From assembly GCF_900091955.1 (NCBI RefSeq), contig NZ_FMDF01000100.1, positions 47,872 through 111,871 of the forward strand: 64,000 nt of DNA, given 5' to 3'. Shown in pieces: positions 33,728 through 41,857 of the stretch (within the stretch, counting starts at the first letter, position 1; every line of letters starts with the position of its first letter). This DNA comes from Streptomyces sp. Ncost-T10-10d. Its GTDB lineage: Bacteria; Actinomycetota; Actinomycetes; Streptomycetales; Streptomycetaceae. Made by a program: the position numbers and the translations under genes. Under the pieces are notes generated by a model. The model was not told the origin of the DNA, made no database searches, and was given only the letters and a program-made list of their open reading frames with translations.

Positions 33728-34361
33728 CGCCCCGCTGTTCGAGAGCCTCGAAGGACTTCGCGGCACTGGCAAGTCGACCATTGCACCGATGCTGGCAGCA
33801 GCCCGTGAAGCCGTTCTGGTCCCGACCGTGCCGCTCTTCTACCAGCCGCTGCGGCGCGAGGTGGACCTGCGGGGCAACGCCGAGGCCCGGTTGTGCTTCT
33901 ACCTGTCCGCGTTGTTCACCGCGGCTGACGAGATACGGCGCTACCTGTCCTCAGGCACCCCGGTCGTCGTGGAGAGCTACTTCGCTCGCTGTCTCGCCAC
34001 CCACCGCGCTCTCGGCGTTCGTCTCGGGGTCAGTCTGCCGCCCGACCTGCCGCAGCCCGTGACCTACCAGCTGACGTGCGGCGAAGACGAGCGTCGGCGT
34101 CGGCTCGCTGAGCGGACCAAGCCGGTCTCCCGCTGGGACACCCTCGTCGAGGGCTCTGGCGACCGGGTTACCGACGCCTACGCCCAGTTCCCGATGCACC
34201 GCGTGGACACCACGCGCCTGGACCCCGGCGAGGTCCTCCAGGCGATCCTCGCCACTGACACGCAAGGAGCCCACCACCGTGCAAACGCAGAGCCTGTGGG
34301 AGCACGCCCTCACCTTCTTTCCCCAGTTCCTCGCCGCGCTGAAGGAGCGTGCCACTCCTGA
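33720..34361 (+). CDS. P-loop nucleotide kinase, thymidylate-kinase-like
   Basis: 213 residues. Walker A FESLEGLRGTGKST at 7-20 in the setting of dTMP/deoxynucleoside kinases, then GTPVVVESYFARCLATHRAL (the DR-type region) and a lid with ERRRRLAERTKPVSRWD. The phosphate acceptor is unknown. GTG 33720 overlaps the radical SAM stop and its end overlaps the methyltransferase gene by 83 bp, so the C-terminal 25 residues may be dispensable. Confidence 0.75.
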   Translation: MSDAPLFESLEGLRGTGKSTIAPMLAAAREAVLVPTVPLFYQPLRREVDLRGNAEARLCFYLSALFTAADEIRRYLSSGTPVVVESYFARCLATHRALGVRLGVSLPPDLPQPVTYQLTCGEDERRRRLAERTKPVSRWDTLVEGSGDRVTDAYAQFPMHRVDTTRLDPGEVLQAILATDTQGAHHRANAEPVGARPHLLSPVPRRAEGACHS

Positions 34362-34926
34362 CGCCACTGTCGCGGTCATCGGCGCGAGCGACGGCAAGTT
34401 CATCCTGCCGCTGGCCGCCGCCGGCTACCGAGTGATCGCCGTAGAACGCGACCCCCTTGCTCTTCACGGTGGTGAGGTCACGCTCCCGGGTGACAACCGG
34501 GCCCACGCGATGGGCCTCATCGACCGGCTCAAGCTCGAATCGCTGTACGACCGAGTGCAGGTCGTGGAGGAGGACTTCCTTCAATGGGAGCCTCTGGACA
34601 TGCCCTGCGACGCCATCTGGACGAGCTGCTCGTGGCATTACAGTGCCAACCACCATCGCCCGCTCGCCGAGTTCATCACCCGCATGCAGTCGTCCGTGCG
34701 CCAGGACGGTCTGTTCGGCGCGGAGTTCATGATGCCTGTCACTCAGCGCCAGCACCTGATCGAGCACTACACGTCCCCGGAGAAGCTCAGGCGTCACTTC
34801 ATCGGCGACTGGGACGTTCTGCTGACCCTGCGAACGAATGAGTTCGCCGAGCGAGCCCACATCGGCCAGCTCCAGGACCACACCCACCGGATGGGCCTGC
34901 TCCTCGCGGCCCGCACCCCCTCGTAG
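34279..34926 (+). CDS. Class I SAM-dependent methyltransferase
   Basis: 215 residues. The SAM site is VAVIGASDGKFILPLAAAGY with the acidic end of strand 2 in VIAVERDPLAL and motif II-like VQVVEEDFLQWEPLD. The acceptor site is not known. GTG 34279 has AAGGAG upstream, inside the kinase gene. Part of the radical SAM, kinase, methyltransferase, CYTH operon. Confidence 0.82.
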   Translation: MQTQSLWEHALTFFPQFLAALKERATPDATVAVIGASDGKFILPLAAAGYRVIAVERDPLALHGGEVTLPGDNRAHAMGLIDRLKLESLYDRVQVVEEDFLQWEPLDMPCDAIWTSCSWHYSANHHRPLAEFITRMQSSVRQDGLFGAEFMMPVTQRQHLIEHYTSPEKLRRHFIGDWDVLLTLRTNEFAERAHIGQLQDHTHRMGLLLAARTPS

Positions 34927-34942
34927 CGCAAAGGAAAAGCCC

Positions 34943-35530
34943 ATGAAGCATGAGTACGAGGCCAAGTTCCTCGCCATCGACGTCGCCGGCCTTCAGGCCA
35001 AGCTGACCACTCTGGGCGCTGCCCAAGCGTTCCCGCGCACCCTTCTCACCCGCAAGATCTTCGAGAACGACGCCCTCGAAGGAGGTGCCTGGGTGCGGTT
35101 GCGCGACGAGGGCACCCGATCGACGCTGACACTCAAGCAGGTCACCGACGCCACCACGATCGACGGCACAACCGAGATCGAGACCGAGGTCACGGACCTG
35201 CACGCCCTGGCCGAGATCCTCCGCAGCCTCGGCATGCGCGAGGTCCGGTACCAGGAGAACTACCGCGAGGAGTGGCGCCTCGGCGAGGTCGCCTTCGACT
35301 TCGACACCTGGCCGGACCTCCCCACCTTCGTCGAGATCGAAGGGCCTGACGAGGCATCGGTCCGACGGGCAGCTGCACTGCTCGAACTCGATTACACCGA
35401 CGCCCGGTTCGGTAGCGTAGATGAGATCTACAAGAGCGAATGCGGCCGCGACATCCTGGCCGAACCCACCCTCCTCTTCGCGGACGCCAGCAAGAGTGGG
35501 GCAGCCCGAGTGGCCGCCCATGGCCACTGA
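34943..35530 (+). CDS. CYTH-domain protein, class IV adenylate cyclase-like (CyaB)
   Basis: 195 residues from ATG 34943 (AAAGGAAAA upstream). The signature ExExK is in MKHEYEAKFL, and the tunnel residues follow: RLRDEG, TLTLKQV, TEIETEV, YREEWRLGEVAFDFDTWPDL, FVEIEGPDE. CYTH enzymes act on triphosphate substrates (cAMP formation, ThTP or tripolyphosphate hydrolysis); sequence alone does not separate these. It is last in the operon, 16 bp after the methyltransferase. Confidence 0.87.
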   Translation: MKHEYEAKFLAIDVAGLQAKLTTLGAAQAFPRTLLTRKIFENDALEGGAWVRLRDEGTRSTLTLKQVTDATTIDGTTEIETEVTDLHALAEILRSLGMREVRYQENYREEWRLGEVAFDFDTWPDLPTFVEIEGPDEASVRRAAALLELDYTDARFGSVDEIYKSECGRDILAEPTLLFADASKSGAARVAAHGH

Positions 35531-35546
35531 CCTTGAGGGCTGAACT

Positions 35547-35918
35547 GTGCTTATGGAACTGGCCGTGCCACACCGGGTGATACCCGGGATCGCCGAGTTC
35601 GCTCGCGGTGGTCTGCCCGCACCGGCAGGTACCGATGACGGCAACCACTGGATCGATGGGCTCTGCTGGCTCTACTGCGGCCAGCAGTGGACGCGTGTCC
35701 TGTGGATCGGTCCCGTGAGCGTGGCCGGTGCCCAAGCCGCGATGTACGCCTGCGGCCCCTGCATCCGGGCACTTCAGGAGCAGGTCTGGCAATCCATTCT
35801 TCTCAATGGTGATCCGGTTCGTTCGACGCGGCCCGGGATCCCCGCTCAGGCAGAGCCAGTTGGCGGACGTCGGATGGGGAAGCATCGAGCACGAAGTGGA
35901 TTCTTGCGCCGCGGATAG
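35547..35918 (+). CDS. Small zinc-ribbon-like hypothetical protein
   Basis: 123 residues from GTG 35547 or ATG 35553. The conserved-looking part is IDGLCWLYCGQQWTRVLWIG and GAQAAMYACGPCIRALQEQV: Cys pairs CxxxC and CxxC that could bind one zinc. Similar small proteins are frequent in Streptomyces beside HTH genes. The Arg/Gly-rich last 40 residues look poorly conserved and may reflect decay. A strong terminator follows. Confidence 0.55.
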   Translation: MLMELAVPHRVIPGIAEFARGGLPAPAGTDDGNHWIDGLCWLYCGQQWTRVLWIGPVSVAGAQAAMYACGPCIRALQEQVWQSILLNGDPVRSTRPGIPAQAEPVGGRRMGKHRARSGFLRRG

Positions 35919-35985
35919 GCCTGCTTGTTCGGGGCGGTCACCGCGACTCTCCACAGCGATGGCTCTGCGCGAACGCCGTACCAAC

Positions 35986-36032
35986 CAGCCGCAGGGGACG
36001 GTCACCCAACGGGTTTCCGTCCCCTGCGGCTG
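35986..36032. terminator. Terminator closing the second island module
   Basis: CAGCCGCAGGGGACGG (35986-36001) pairs perfectly with 36017-36032, a 16-bp stem, with an inner ACCC/GGGT. Confidence 0.85.
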
Positions 36033-36179
36033 TAACGACTTCTATCGGCGGCGGGGCTGTTGGCGCTTGTCTGTGGGCGAGGCTGTTGCTGCGTGTTTTG
36101 AGGTTCGGTTCTGCTGGACGGGGGTTCCTGCGCTTGTGGTGGTACGCAGGCGGGCCACTTCGGCTCGACGGTTGCGTAC

Positions 36180-36440
36180 GGGGTTGCGGCTGGTGTGCTA
36201 CGCGCGCGGGTTGACGGGCGGTGGTCAGTTCACGTTGAGCGGCGGCTTCCTGGAGAAGCTGGTGGGGTTTGTGGCCGCGTGCTTCGGCGTCGGCGAGGAC
36301 GGTGGCGAGAGCGGGCCAGCCGGGGTCGGTGAGGATCCGGTCGGTGTATTCGGGGACGGCGGCGCGTACGTCGCTGGCCAGGGTCCTACGAGTCTCGTCC
36401 TTCGGGCGGCGGGCTTCGAGCTTTGACCCACCCGATTGGG
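36180..36440 (-). pseudogene. C-terminal remnant of a plasmid/AICE relaxase-type gene
   Basis: The minus-strand frame reads RRPKDETRRTLASDVRAAVP and LTDPGWPALATVLADAEARG, then LLQEAAAQREL, a pattern I know from the C-terminal part of actinobacterial relaxase/mobilisation proteins. The upstream catalytic domain is missing and the frame then runs into a Pro/Arg-rich shadow across the 35986-36032 terminator. It supports an origin of the island in a conjugative element. Confidence 0.5.
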
Positions 36441-36471
36441 TCCCTGACACCACCACGGAGGAACGCCGTTA

Positions 36472-37165
36472 AAGGGCTCCACTTACCGCCGCTGCTCCTG
36501 CCGCGACCCGAAGACCGGCAAGGAGCTCGGCTCCTCCTGCCCGAAGCGCACCAGCAGGAACCACTGCACCTACTCCGTCTCCGTACGTCAGGAGCTTCCG
36601 CCCCGCGAGGACGGGGGTCGGCGCTCCTTTGCACAGGGCGGGTACGGCAGCCTCAAGGCCGCCCAGGCCGATCTCGACCACATACGCGCCCTCCTCGGGC
36701 TCGCTGACGCCGACGACCCCGAGGGCGTCCAGCTGATCGCCGAGATGCTCGCCGAAGTCAGCCACGGCAAGCTGCCCCTCCCCGACGTGGAGGAGAGCCG
36801 ACGACGCCTCAAGGCTTGGCCAAGACCTCGTGGGCAGCCTCCCGTGAGCGAATGCTGGACCGGTGGCTCGCGGGCAAACGCACAAGGCCACGCTCCGCGC
36901 GGCCCTGAACGACACGGTCAGGCAGCAGATCATCACGTTCAACCCGGCGGCCCACGTCAAGATCGACCCGGTCCGCAAGCCGAAGGCCCTGGTATGGACG
37001 GACGAGCGGGTCGCCCGGTGGCAGCAGACCGGCGAGAAGCCTTCGCCCGTCATGGTCTGGACTCCGGAACAGACGGGTGCCTTCCTCGACTTCGTGGCCG
37101 CCGACCGGCTGTACAGCCATGTGGCACCTGACCGCCTTCCGCGGCCTGCGACGGGGCGCTCACGC
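36472..37165 (+). pseudogene. Tyrosine integrase of the island, degraded
   Basis: Pieces in different frames: YRRCSCRDPKTGKELGSSCP and GYGSLKAAQADLDHIRALLG (Arm DNA-binding domain), LDRWLAGKR (start of the core-binding domain), ATLRAALNDTVRQQIITFNP then WTPEQTGAFLDF, and MWHLTAFRGLRRG, where it stops at the first catalytic Arg. About 100 codons of the core-binding domain and the catalytic C-terminus are gone. A GGAGGA site remains at 36459-36464, but GTTAAAGGGC stands where a start such as GTGAAGGGC is expected. It cannot move the island. Confidence 0.8.
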
Positions 37166-37218
37166 AAGCAATCCCACGGCACCCCGGCCATGTGACGCAC
37201 CATGCCCCAAGCAACAGA

Positions 37219-37253
37219 AAACCCCAGGTCACGGGCTATGTGACCTGGGGTTT
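37219..37253 (-). terminator. Terminator of tRNA-Thr
   Basis: AAACCCCAGGTCAC (37219-37232) pairs with GTGACCTGGGGTTT (37240-37253) around GGGCTAT, directly downstream of the tRNA on the minus strand. Confidence 0.88.
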
Positions 37254-37257
37254 CACA

Positions 37258-37301
37258 GAGCCCCCTGTCGGATTCGAACCGACGACCTACGCATTACAAG
37301 T
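37258..37301. repeat. Right attachment site within tRNA-Thr
   Basis: 44 bp identical to 24389-24432. The tRNA stays complete on this side, as is usual when an element carries the 3' end of its target. Confidence 0.88.
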
Positions 37302-37332
37302 GCGTTGCTCTGGCCAGCTGAGCTAAGGAGGC
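37259..37332 (-). tRNA. tRNA-Thr (anticodon TGT)
   Basis: 74 nt without encoded CCA. Acceptor GCCTCCT pairs with AGGGGGC, the D arm has AGCTCAGC, the anticodon loop CTTGTAA carries TGT (plus strand 37296-37298), and the T loop is GGTTCGAATCC. Its 3' 44 bases are duplicated at 24389-24432. It is the integration site of the island. Confidence 0.96.
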
Positions 37333-37511
37333 ATACCGGAGCAGTGTAACCAACACCGTTCCCTGCGCGGTCCCAAAATTTCGCGTCCCTCGAACTACTG
37401 ACAGATTCCAAATGGCCGGGTAGCGTCGCTGAGGGTTCACCCAAGTGGACCAGACCACTCCCTTACTCGGATCGTCCGGCACGTTCCTGCCGGTGAAGGA
37501 GAAGATTCAGC

Positions 37512-38648
37512 ATGGCCAGTGTCACGTTCGACAAGGCGTCCCGCGTCTACCCCGGCTCCACCAAGCCGGCCGTGGATCAGCTCGAGATCGACATCGCGGA
37601 CGGCGAGTTCCTCGTCCTCGTCGGTCCTTCCGGTTGTGGCAAGTCGACCTCCCTGCGCATGCTCGCGGGTCTTGAGGACGTCAACGGCGGCGCGATCCGC
37701 ATCGGCGACCGCGACGTCACGCACCTGCCCCCGAAGGACCGGGACATCGCCATGGTGTTCCAGAACTACGCGCTCTACCCGCACATGAGCGTCGCGGACA
37801 ACATGGGCTTCGCGCTCAAGATCGCCGGTGTCAACAAGACCGAGATCCGGGCGAAGGTCGAAGAGGCCGCCAAGATGCTGGACCTCACCGAGTACCTGGA
37901 CCGCAAGCCGAAGGCGCTCTCCGGCGGTCAGCGTCAGCGTGTCGCGATGGGCCGCGCCATCGTGCGTGAGCCGCAGGTCTTCCTCATGGACGAGCCGCTG
38001 TCGAACCTCGACGCCAAGCTCCGTGTCTCCACCCGTACGCAGATCGCCTCGCTCCAGCGCCGTCTGGGCATCACGACCGTGTACGTCACGCACGACCAGG
38101 TCGAGGCCCTGACCATGGGTGACCGTGTCGCGGTCCTCAAGGACGGCCTGCTCCAGCAGGTCGACTCGCCGCGCAACATGTACGACAAGCCGGCAAACCT
38201 CTTCGTGGCCGGCTTCATCGGCTCCCCGGCCATGAACCTGGTCGAGGTCCCGATCACCGACGGCGGCGTGAAGTTCGGCAACAGCGTCGTCCCGGTCTCC
38301 CGCGAGGCGCTTTCCGCCGCCGCGGAGAAGGGCGACACCACCGTCACGGTCGGCATCCGCCCCGAGCACTTCGACATCGTCGAGCACGGCGGCGCCGCCG
38401 CGAAGTCCCTCTCGAAGGACAGCGCCGACGCCCCGGCCGGCCTGGCCGTCTCGGTCAACGTCGTCGAGGAGCTCGGTGCCGACGGCTTCGTCTACGGCTC
38501 CGCGCGGGTCGGCGGCGAGGACAAGGACCTGGTCGTCCGCGTCGGTGGCCGCGCCGTTCCGGAGAAGGGCACCAAGCTGCACGTCGTGCCGCGCCCGGAC
38601 GAGCTGCACGTCTTCTCGACCTCGACGGGTGCGCGTCTCACCGACTGA
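37512..38648 (+). CDS. msiK: MsiK: shared ATPase of carbohydrate ABC importers
   Basis: 378 residues. Walker A GPSGCGKST, Q-loop FQNYALYPHM, signature ALSGGQRQRVAMGRAIV, Walker B VFLMDEPLSNLD, switch His in YVTHDQ, and a C-terminal MalK-type OB/TOBE region (GIRPEHFDIV). In Streptomyces one MsiK energises several sugar importers (cellobiose, maltose, xylobiose), which explains why no permease genes are nearby. Codon use is highly biased, as for well-expressed genes. Strong terminator at 38667-38707. Confidence 0.94.
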   Translation: MASVTFDKASRVYPGSTKPAVDQLEIDIADGEFLVLVGPSGCGKSTSLRMLAGLEDVNGGAIRIGDRDVTHLPPKDRDIAMVFQNYALYPHMSVADNMGFALKIAGVNKTEIRAKVEEAAKMLDLTEYLDRKPKALSGGQRQRVAMGRAIVREPQVFLMDEPLSNLDAKLRVSTRTQIASLQRRLGITTVYVTHDQVEALTMGDRVAVLKDGLLQQVDSPRNMYDKPANLFVAGFIGSPAMNLVEVPITDGGVKFGNSVVPVSREALSAAAEKGDTTVTVGIRPEHFDIVEHGGAAAKSLSKDSADAPAGLAVSVNVVEELGADGFVYGSARVGGEDKDLVVRVGGRAVPEKGTKLHVVPRPDELHVFSTSTGARLTD

Positions 38649-38666
38649 CACCCCGCACACCCGCGC

Positions 38667-38707
38667 CGCGAACGGCCCCGCACATTCTCCGTGCGGGGCC
38701 GTTCGCG
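38667..38707. terminator. Terminator after msiK
   Basis: A 17-bp perfect stem (CGCGAACGGCCCCGCAC at 38667-38683 with 38691-38707) and a 7-nt ATTCTCC loop. Confidence 0.93.
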
Positions 38708-38873
38708 CGCCGTGGGGCGTGCTTGGGTTTGGATCCGTACAGCGCCGGATTCCCCGGCACACCGGTCATTTCACTGCGGATCGTCAACACACGATTCGAA
38801 AAGCAGTCTCGAACCATCCCCCTCAAGAGTGACGCAATGTCGCCGAATCATCACTGCCCGCTACGCTCGCTGC

Positions 38874-39287
38874 GTGACCCACACCGCGCGCCGCATCGGC
38901 CGAACCCTCGCCTTCGTACTGCCCGTCGTGATGGTCCTCTCCGGGACTCTCGCCGTCACCAGCGTGCCGTGGGCAGCGCACAATTCCGAGTCGCAGGTCC
39001 TGACCGCATCGGCTCACAATGTCTCGAAGCGTGCCAAGGCGCGCACCCCGCAGGACATCCTCCGTGACCGGCTGCTCGTGGAGCTCCGGGAGAAGGACCC
39101 GGGTGTCGCGCTGACGGACCTGCAGCGTTCCGTCGAGGGCCGCCCCTCGCTCGCCCGGCACTGCATGTCGATCGCGAAGGCCCTGGGCCGCGCAGCGGTC
39201 GAGCAGTACGGTCCGACACGCGCTCACCGGTTCTCGCGTCCTGTCTGCGACACGTCGTTCGCCTCGGGCGTCGCACAGTTCAGCTGA
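38874..39287 (+). CDS. Small secreted or membrane-anchored protein
   Basis: 137 residues from GTG 38874. A hydrophobic N-terminus (RRIGRTLAFVLPVVMVLSGT, LAVTSVP) acts as signal or anchor. The mature part is basic-helical (TPQDILRDRLLVELREKDPG, LQRSVEGRPSLARHCMSIAK) with two cysteines (HCMS and PVCDTSF) that could form a disulfide. Function unknown; I recall similar genes next to msiK in other Streptomyces. Confidence 0.65.
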   Translation: MTHTARRIGRTLAFVLPVVMVLSGTLAVTSVPWAAHNSESQVLTASAHNVSKRAKARTPQDILRDRLLVELREKDPGVALTDLQRSVEGRPSLARHCMSIAKALGRAAVEQYGPTRAHRFSRPVCDTSFASGVAQFS

Positions 39288-39321
39288 CCCGCCGGTCCGG
39301 GCACCGCATATCGTGCCTGGC

Positions 39322-40032
39322 ATGCATACGTATCCGACGCAGGCCGTGGTCCTGGCGGGTGGCCAGGGATCGCGGCTGCGCCCGTACACCGATGACCGCC
39401 CCAAGCCGATGGTCGAGATCCCGGGCACCGGGACTCCGATCATCGGCCATCAGCTGTCCTGGCTGGCCGCCGAGGGCGTGACCGACGCCGTGGTGTCGTG
39501 CGGTCATCTGGCCGAGGTACTGCAGGAGTGGCTGGACTCGGCAGTGCTGCCGCTGCGCGTGACGACCGTCGTGGAGTCCGAGCCCCTGGGCCGTGGCGGC
39601 GGGCTGAAGTACGCCGCCGCCCGGCTTCCCGATCCGGAACAGCCCTGGTACGCCACCAATGGCGACATCTGGACGCGCTTCTCCCTGCGCGAGATGGCCG
39701 CGTTCCACGCCGAGCGCGATGCGACCGCCACACTGGCCCTGGCCCGTCCCCGCATCCCGTGGGGTGCCGTGGAGACGGACGCGTTCGGGCACATCACCGA
39801 CTTCATCGAGTCGCCGCCGTCGCCGTACCTGATCAACGCCGGTGTGTACGTCTTCTCGCCGACGTTCACGACGCTGCTGCCGGAACGGGGCGACCATGAG
39901 CGGACGACGTTCCCGCGGCTGGCCCGTGAGCGCAGGCTGGCCGGGTACCCGCTGCCGCACGGGGCGTACTGGCGGGCCATCGACACGGCGAAGGACCTGA
40001 CCGAGGCCGCCAAGGAGCTCGACGCGCAGTAG
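39322..40032 (+). CDS. NDP-sugar nucleotidyltransferase
   Basis: 236 residues. The activation loop AVVLAGGQGSRLRPYTDDRP with KPMVEI is the signature of glucose-1-phosphate-type nucleotidyltransferases; ATNGDIWTRFS holds the metal Asp and INAGVYVFSP the sugar site. It makes NDP-hexose for glycan synthesis; the sugar is unknown. Single gene with a strong terminator. Confidence 0.87.
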   Translation: MHTYPTQAVVLAGGQGSRLRPYTDDRPKPMVEIPGTGTPIIGHQLSWLAAEGVTDAVVSCGHLAEVLQEWLDSAVLPLRVTTVVESEPLGRGGGLKYAAARLPDPEQPWYATNGDIWTRFSLREMAAFHAERDATATLALARPRIPWGAVETDAFGHITDFIESPPSPYLINAGVYVFSPTFTTLLPERGDHERTTFPRLARERRLAGYPLPHGAYWRAIDTAKDLTEAAKELDAQ

Positions 40033-40051
40033 CGAACAGCGGCAAAGTACG

Positions 40052-40093
40052 CGAAGGGGCGGTCACCGGTTCGTTCCGGTGACCGCCCCTTCG
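40052..40093. terminator. Bidirectional terminator
   Basis: An 18-bp perfect stem (40052-40069 with 40076-40093, core GGGGCGGTCACCGG) and a TTCGTT loop, between convergent genes. Confidence 0.94.
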
Positions 40094-40113
40094 TCTGCTG
40101 CGGTCCGGGGGTC

Positions 40114-41742
40114 TCAGCCGAGCAGACCGCCGATGGGGTTCTGCCCGCCGCCGGACGTTCCGCCGGTGGAGCCGCCGCCGCTGTCCGAGCCGCCGCCCGT
40201 GGAACCGCCGCCGGTGCCGGTGGAGCCGGAGGAGCTCGGACCGGAGCTGCTGGACCGCGGCTGCTGCGGGGTCGTCCGCTGCGGGGGCTGCTGGGCGGTG
40301 CCCTGGGTCTGGCTGGGCTGTCCGGCACCGGCACCCGCCTGGCCGGACTCGCGGACGGCTTCCGCAGCGGGCGTGGACGCCTTGGCGGACGGGGTGGTGG
40401 AGGCGCTGCTGCGGGAGGGTGAGGGGCGCCGCCCGTCGGACGTGTGGGAGGTCCGGCCGCTACGGGACTCCTGCGGGAGCGGAGAGCCGGGGAGCTGGTT
40501 GGTCGGGTCGCCGTTCGGACCGGGCACGGTGACGACCTCGGAGGAACGGACGGCGCCGCCGAGCATGGAGCCCACGAGAAGGGTGAGGCCGACGACGACG
40601 GTGGCGACGACGGCACCCCGGCGCAGCACCCGGCGGCGGAGGTCCCAGATCGCCGAGCGCGGGCCGAGCCTGCGCCAGGCCTCACCTGCGAGCCGTCCGT
40701 CGACGGAGTAGACGGGGGCGCCCGCGATGATCAGCGGGCTCCAGGCGGCGAGGTAGATGATGTCGGGCGCGTCGTAGACGGCGACGGTGCGCCAGGTGAC
40801 GGTGACCAGCAGGGCGGCGGAGAGGAGAGCGCCGACGGAGGCGGCGACGCGCTGCCAGAGGCCGAGGACGGTGAGGACGCCGACGACGACCTGGAGGAAG
40901 GCAACGGTGAGTCCGGCGCCCACCGGGTGCGAGAGCGCGAAGTCGCGCAGTGGCTCGGCCAGCCCCCAGGGGTGCAGCGAGGTCAGCCACTTGACCATGG
41001 AGCCGCGCTCGCCGCCGTCGAAGTAGACGGGGTCGCACAGCTTGCCCATGCCGGCGTAGATGGAGATGAAGCCGAGGAAGACACGCAGGGGCAGCAGCAC
41101 GACGCCGAGGTTCATCCGGCGTCCGGGGTAGTACGCGTGCCGTACGGAATCGCCGCCGTGTCGCCGCCCCCGGGCCTCGGTGATGTCGTCGTACTCGTCC
41201 TCGCCCTCGTCGTACGCCTCTCGGCCGTACGGCCCGGTGTCGACGGGATCGTAGGCGCCGACCGCCCGACGCATGGGCGGCAGCAGGGGGCCGCTGCCGT
41301 GGCGGCCCGGCTGCTGGGGCCCGGTGACGACGGGGTTGGGCTGGGTGTCTTCGAGGCGCTCGATGACCTGGGTGCCGCCCGCGCCGAGCCCGCCGTCGAA
41401 CTCGCGGCCGGAGTAGGGGTCGTACGCGGTGGCCGAGCGGCCCGCGGTGGAGTTCCGTACGGCCTGGAGGAGCCCGGTGGCGCCGGGGTCGCCGGGGGCG
41501 GACCGGCCGCTCCACACGACGGGCGAGCGCCGGCCGCGCACAGCTCCGACGGAGCCGCCCATGGCGGGAATCCTGGGCGCGCCGGCGGGGGCCAGACCGC
41601 GCAGCCGCGGGCGCTGGGCGGGGGCGAGCTGCACCCGGAAGCTGGCGTGGTTGACGATGACCTGCGCGGGGTCGCAGTCCACCTTGGCCATGCTCAGGGC
41701 GGGTTGTTCGTCGAACCGAGGCGTTCTGGTGTCCACACTCAT
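40114..41742 (-). CDS. DoxX-family membrane protein with long disordered ends
   Basis: 542 residues. The head (1-205) is a low-complexity cytoplasmic region (AYDPYSGREFDGG). The DoxX core (about 210-390) has LGVVLLPLRVFLGFISIYAG, MGKLCDP, GLTVAFLQVVVGVLTVLGLW and four or so membrane helices. After one more segment (VVATVVVGLTLLVGSMLGGA) comes a Ser/Gly/Pro-rich tail of 130 residues. DoxX proteins take part in redox and sulfur stress at the membrane. ATG 41742. It ends at the shared terminator. Confidence 0.82.
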   Translation of the reverse strand: MSVDTRTPRFDEQPALSMAKVDCDPAQVIVNHASFRVQLAPAQRPRLRGLAPAGAPRIPAMGGSVGAVRGRRSPVVWSGRSAPGDPGATGLLQAVRNSTAGRSATAYDPYSGREFDGGLGAGGTQVIERLEDTQPNPVVTGPQQPGRHGSGPLLPPMRRAVGAYDPVDTGPYGREAYDEGEDEYDDITEARGRRHGGDSVRHAYYPGRRMNLGVVLLPLRVFLGFISIYAGMGKLCDPVYFDGGERGSMVKWLTSLHPWGLAEPLRDFALSHPVGAGLTVAFLQVVVGVLTVLGLWQRVAASVGALLSAALLVTVTWRTVAVYDAPDIIYLAAWSPLIIAGAPVYSVDGRLAGEAWRRLGPRSAIWDLRRRVLRRGAVVATVVVGLTLLVGSMLGGAVRSSEVVTVPGPNGDPTNQLPGSPLPQESRSGRTSHTSDGRRPSPSRSSASTTPSAKASTPAAEAVRESGQAGAGAGQPSQTQGTAQQPPQRTTPQQPRSSSSGPSSSGSTGTGGGSTGGGSDSGGGSTGGTSGGGQNPIGGLLG

Positions 41743-41857
41743 CTAACCGAGTGATGTGTGTTTAGGACACTGCCTTGACGGGCCCGATGTGTCCGAGGCC
41801 CGTCAATGGGGTCCGGCAGGGGGCGCCCCGGTCGGCCGCCCCCCGGCCGGGTGCACT

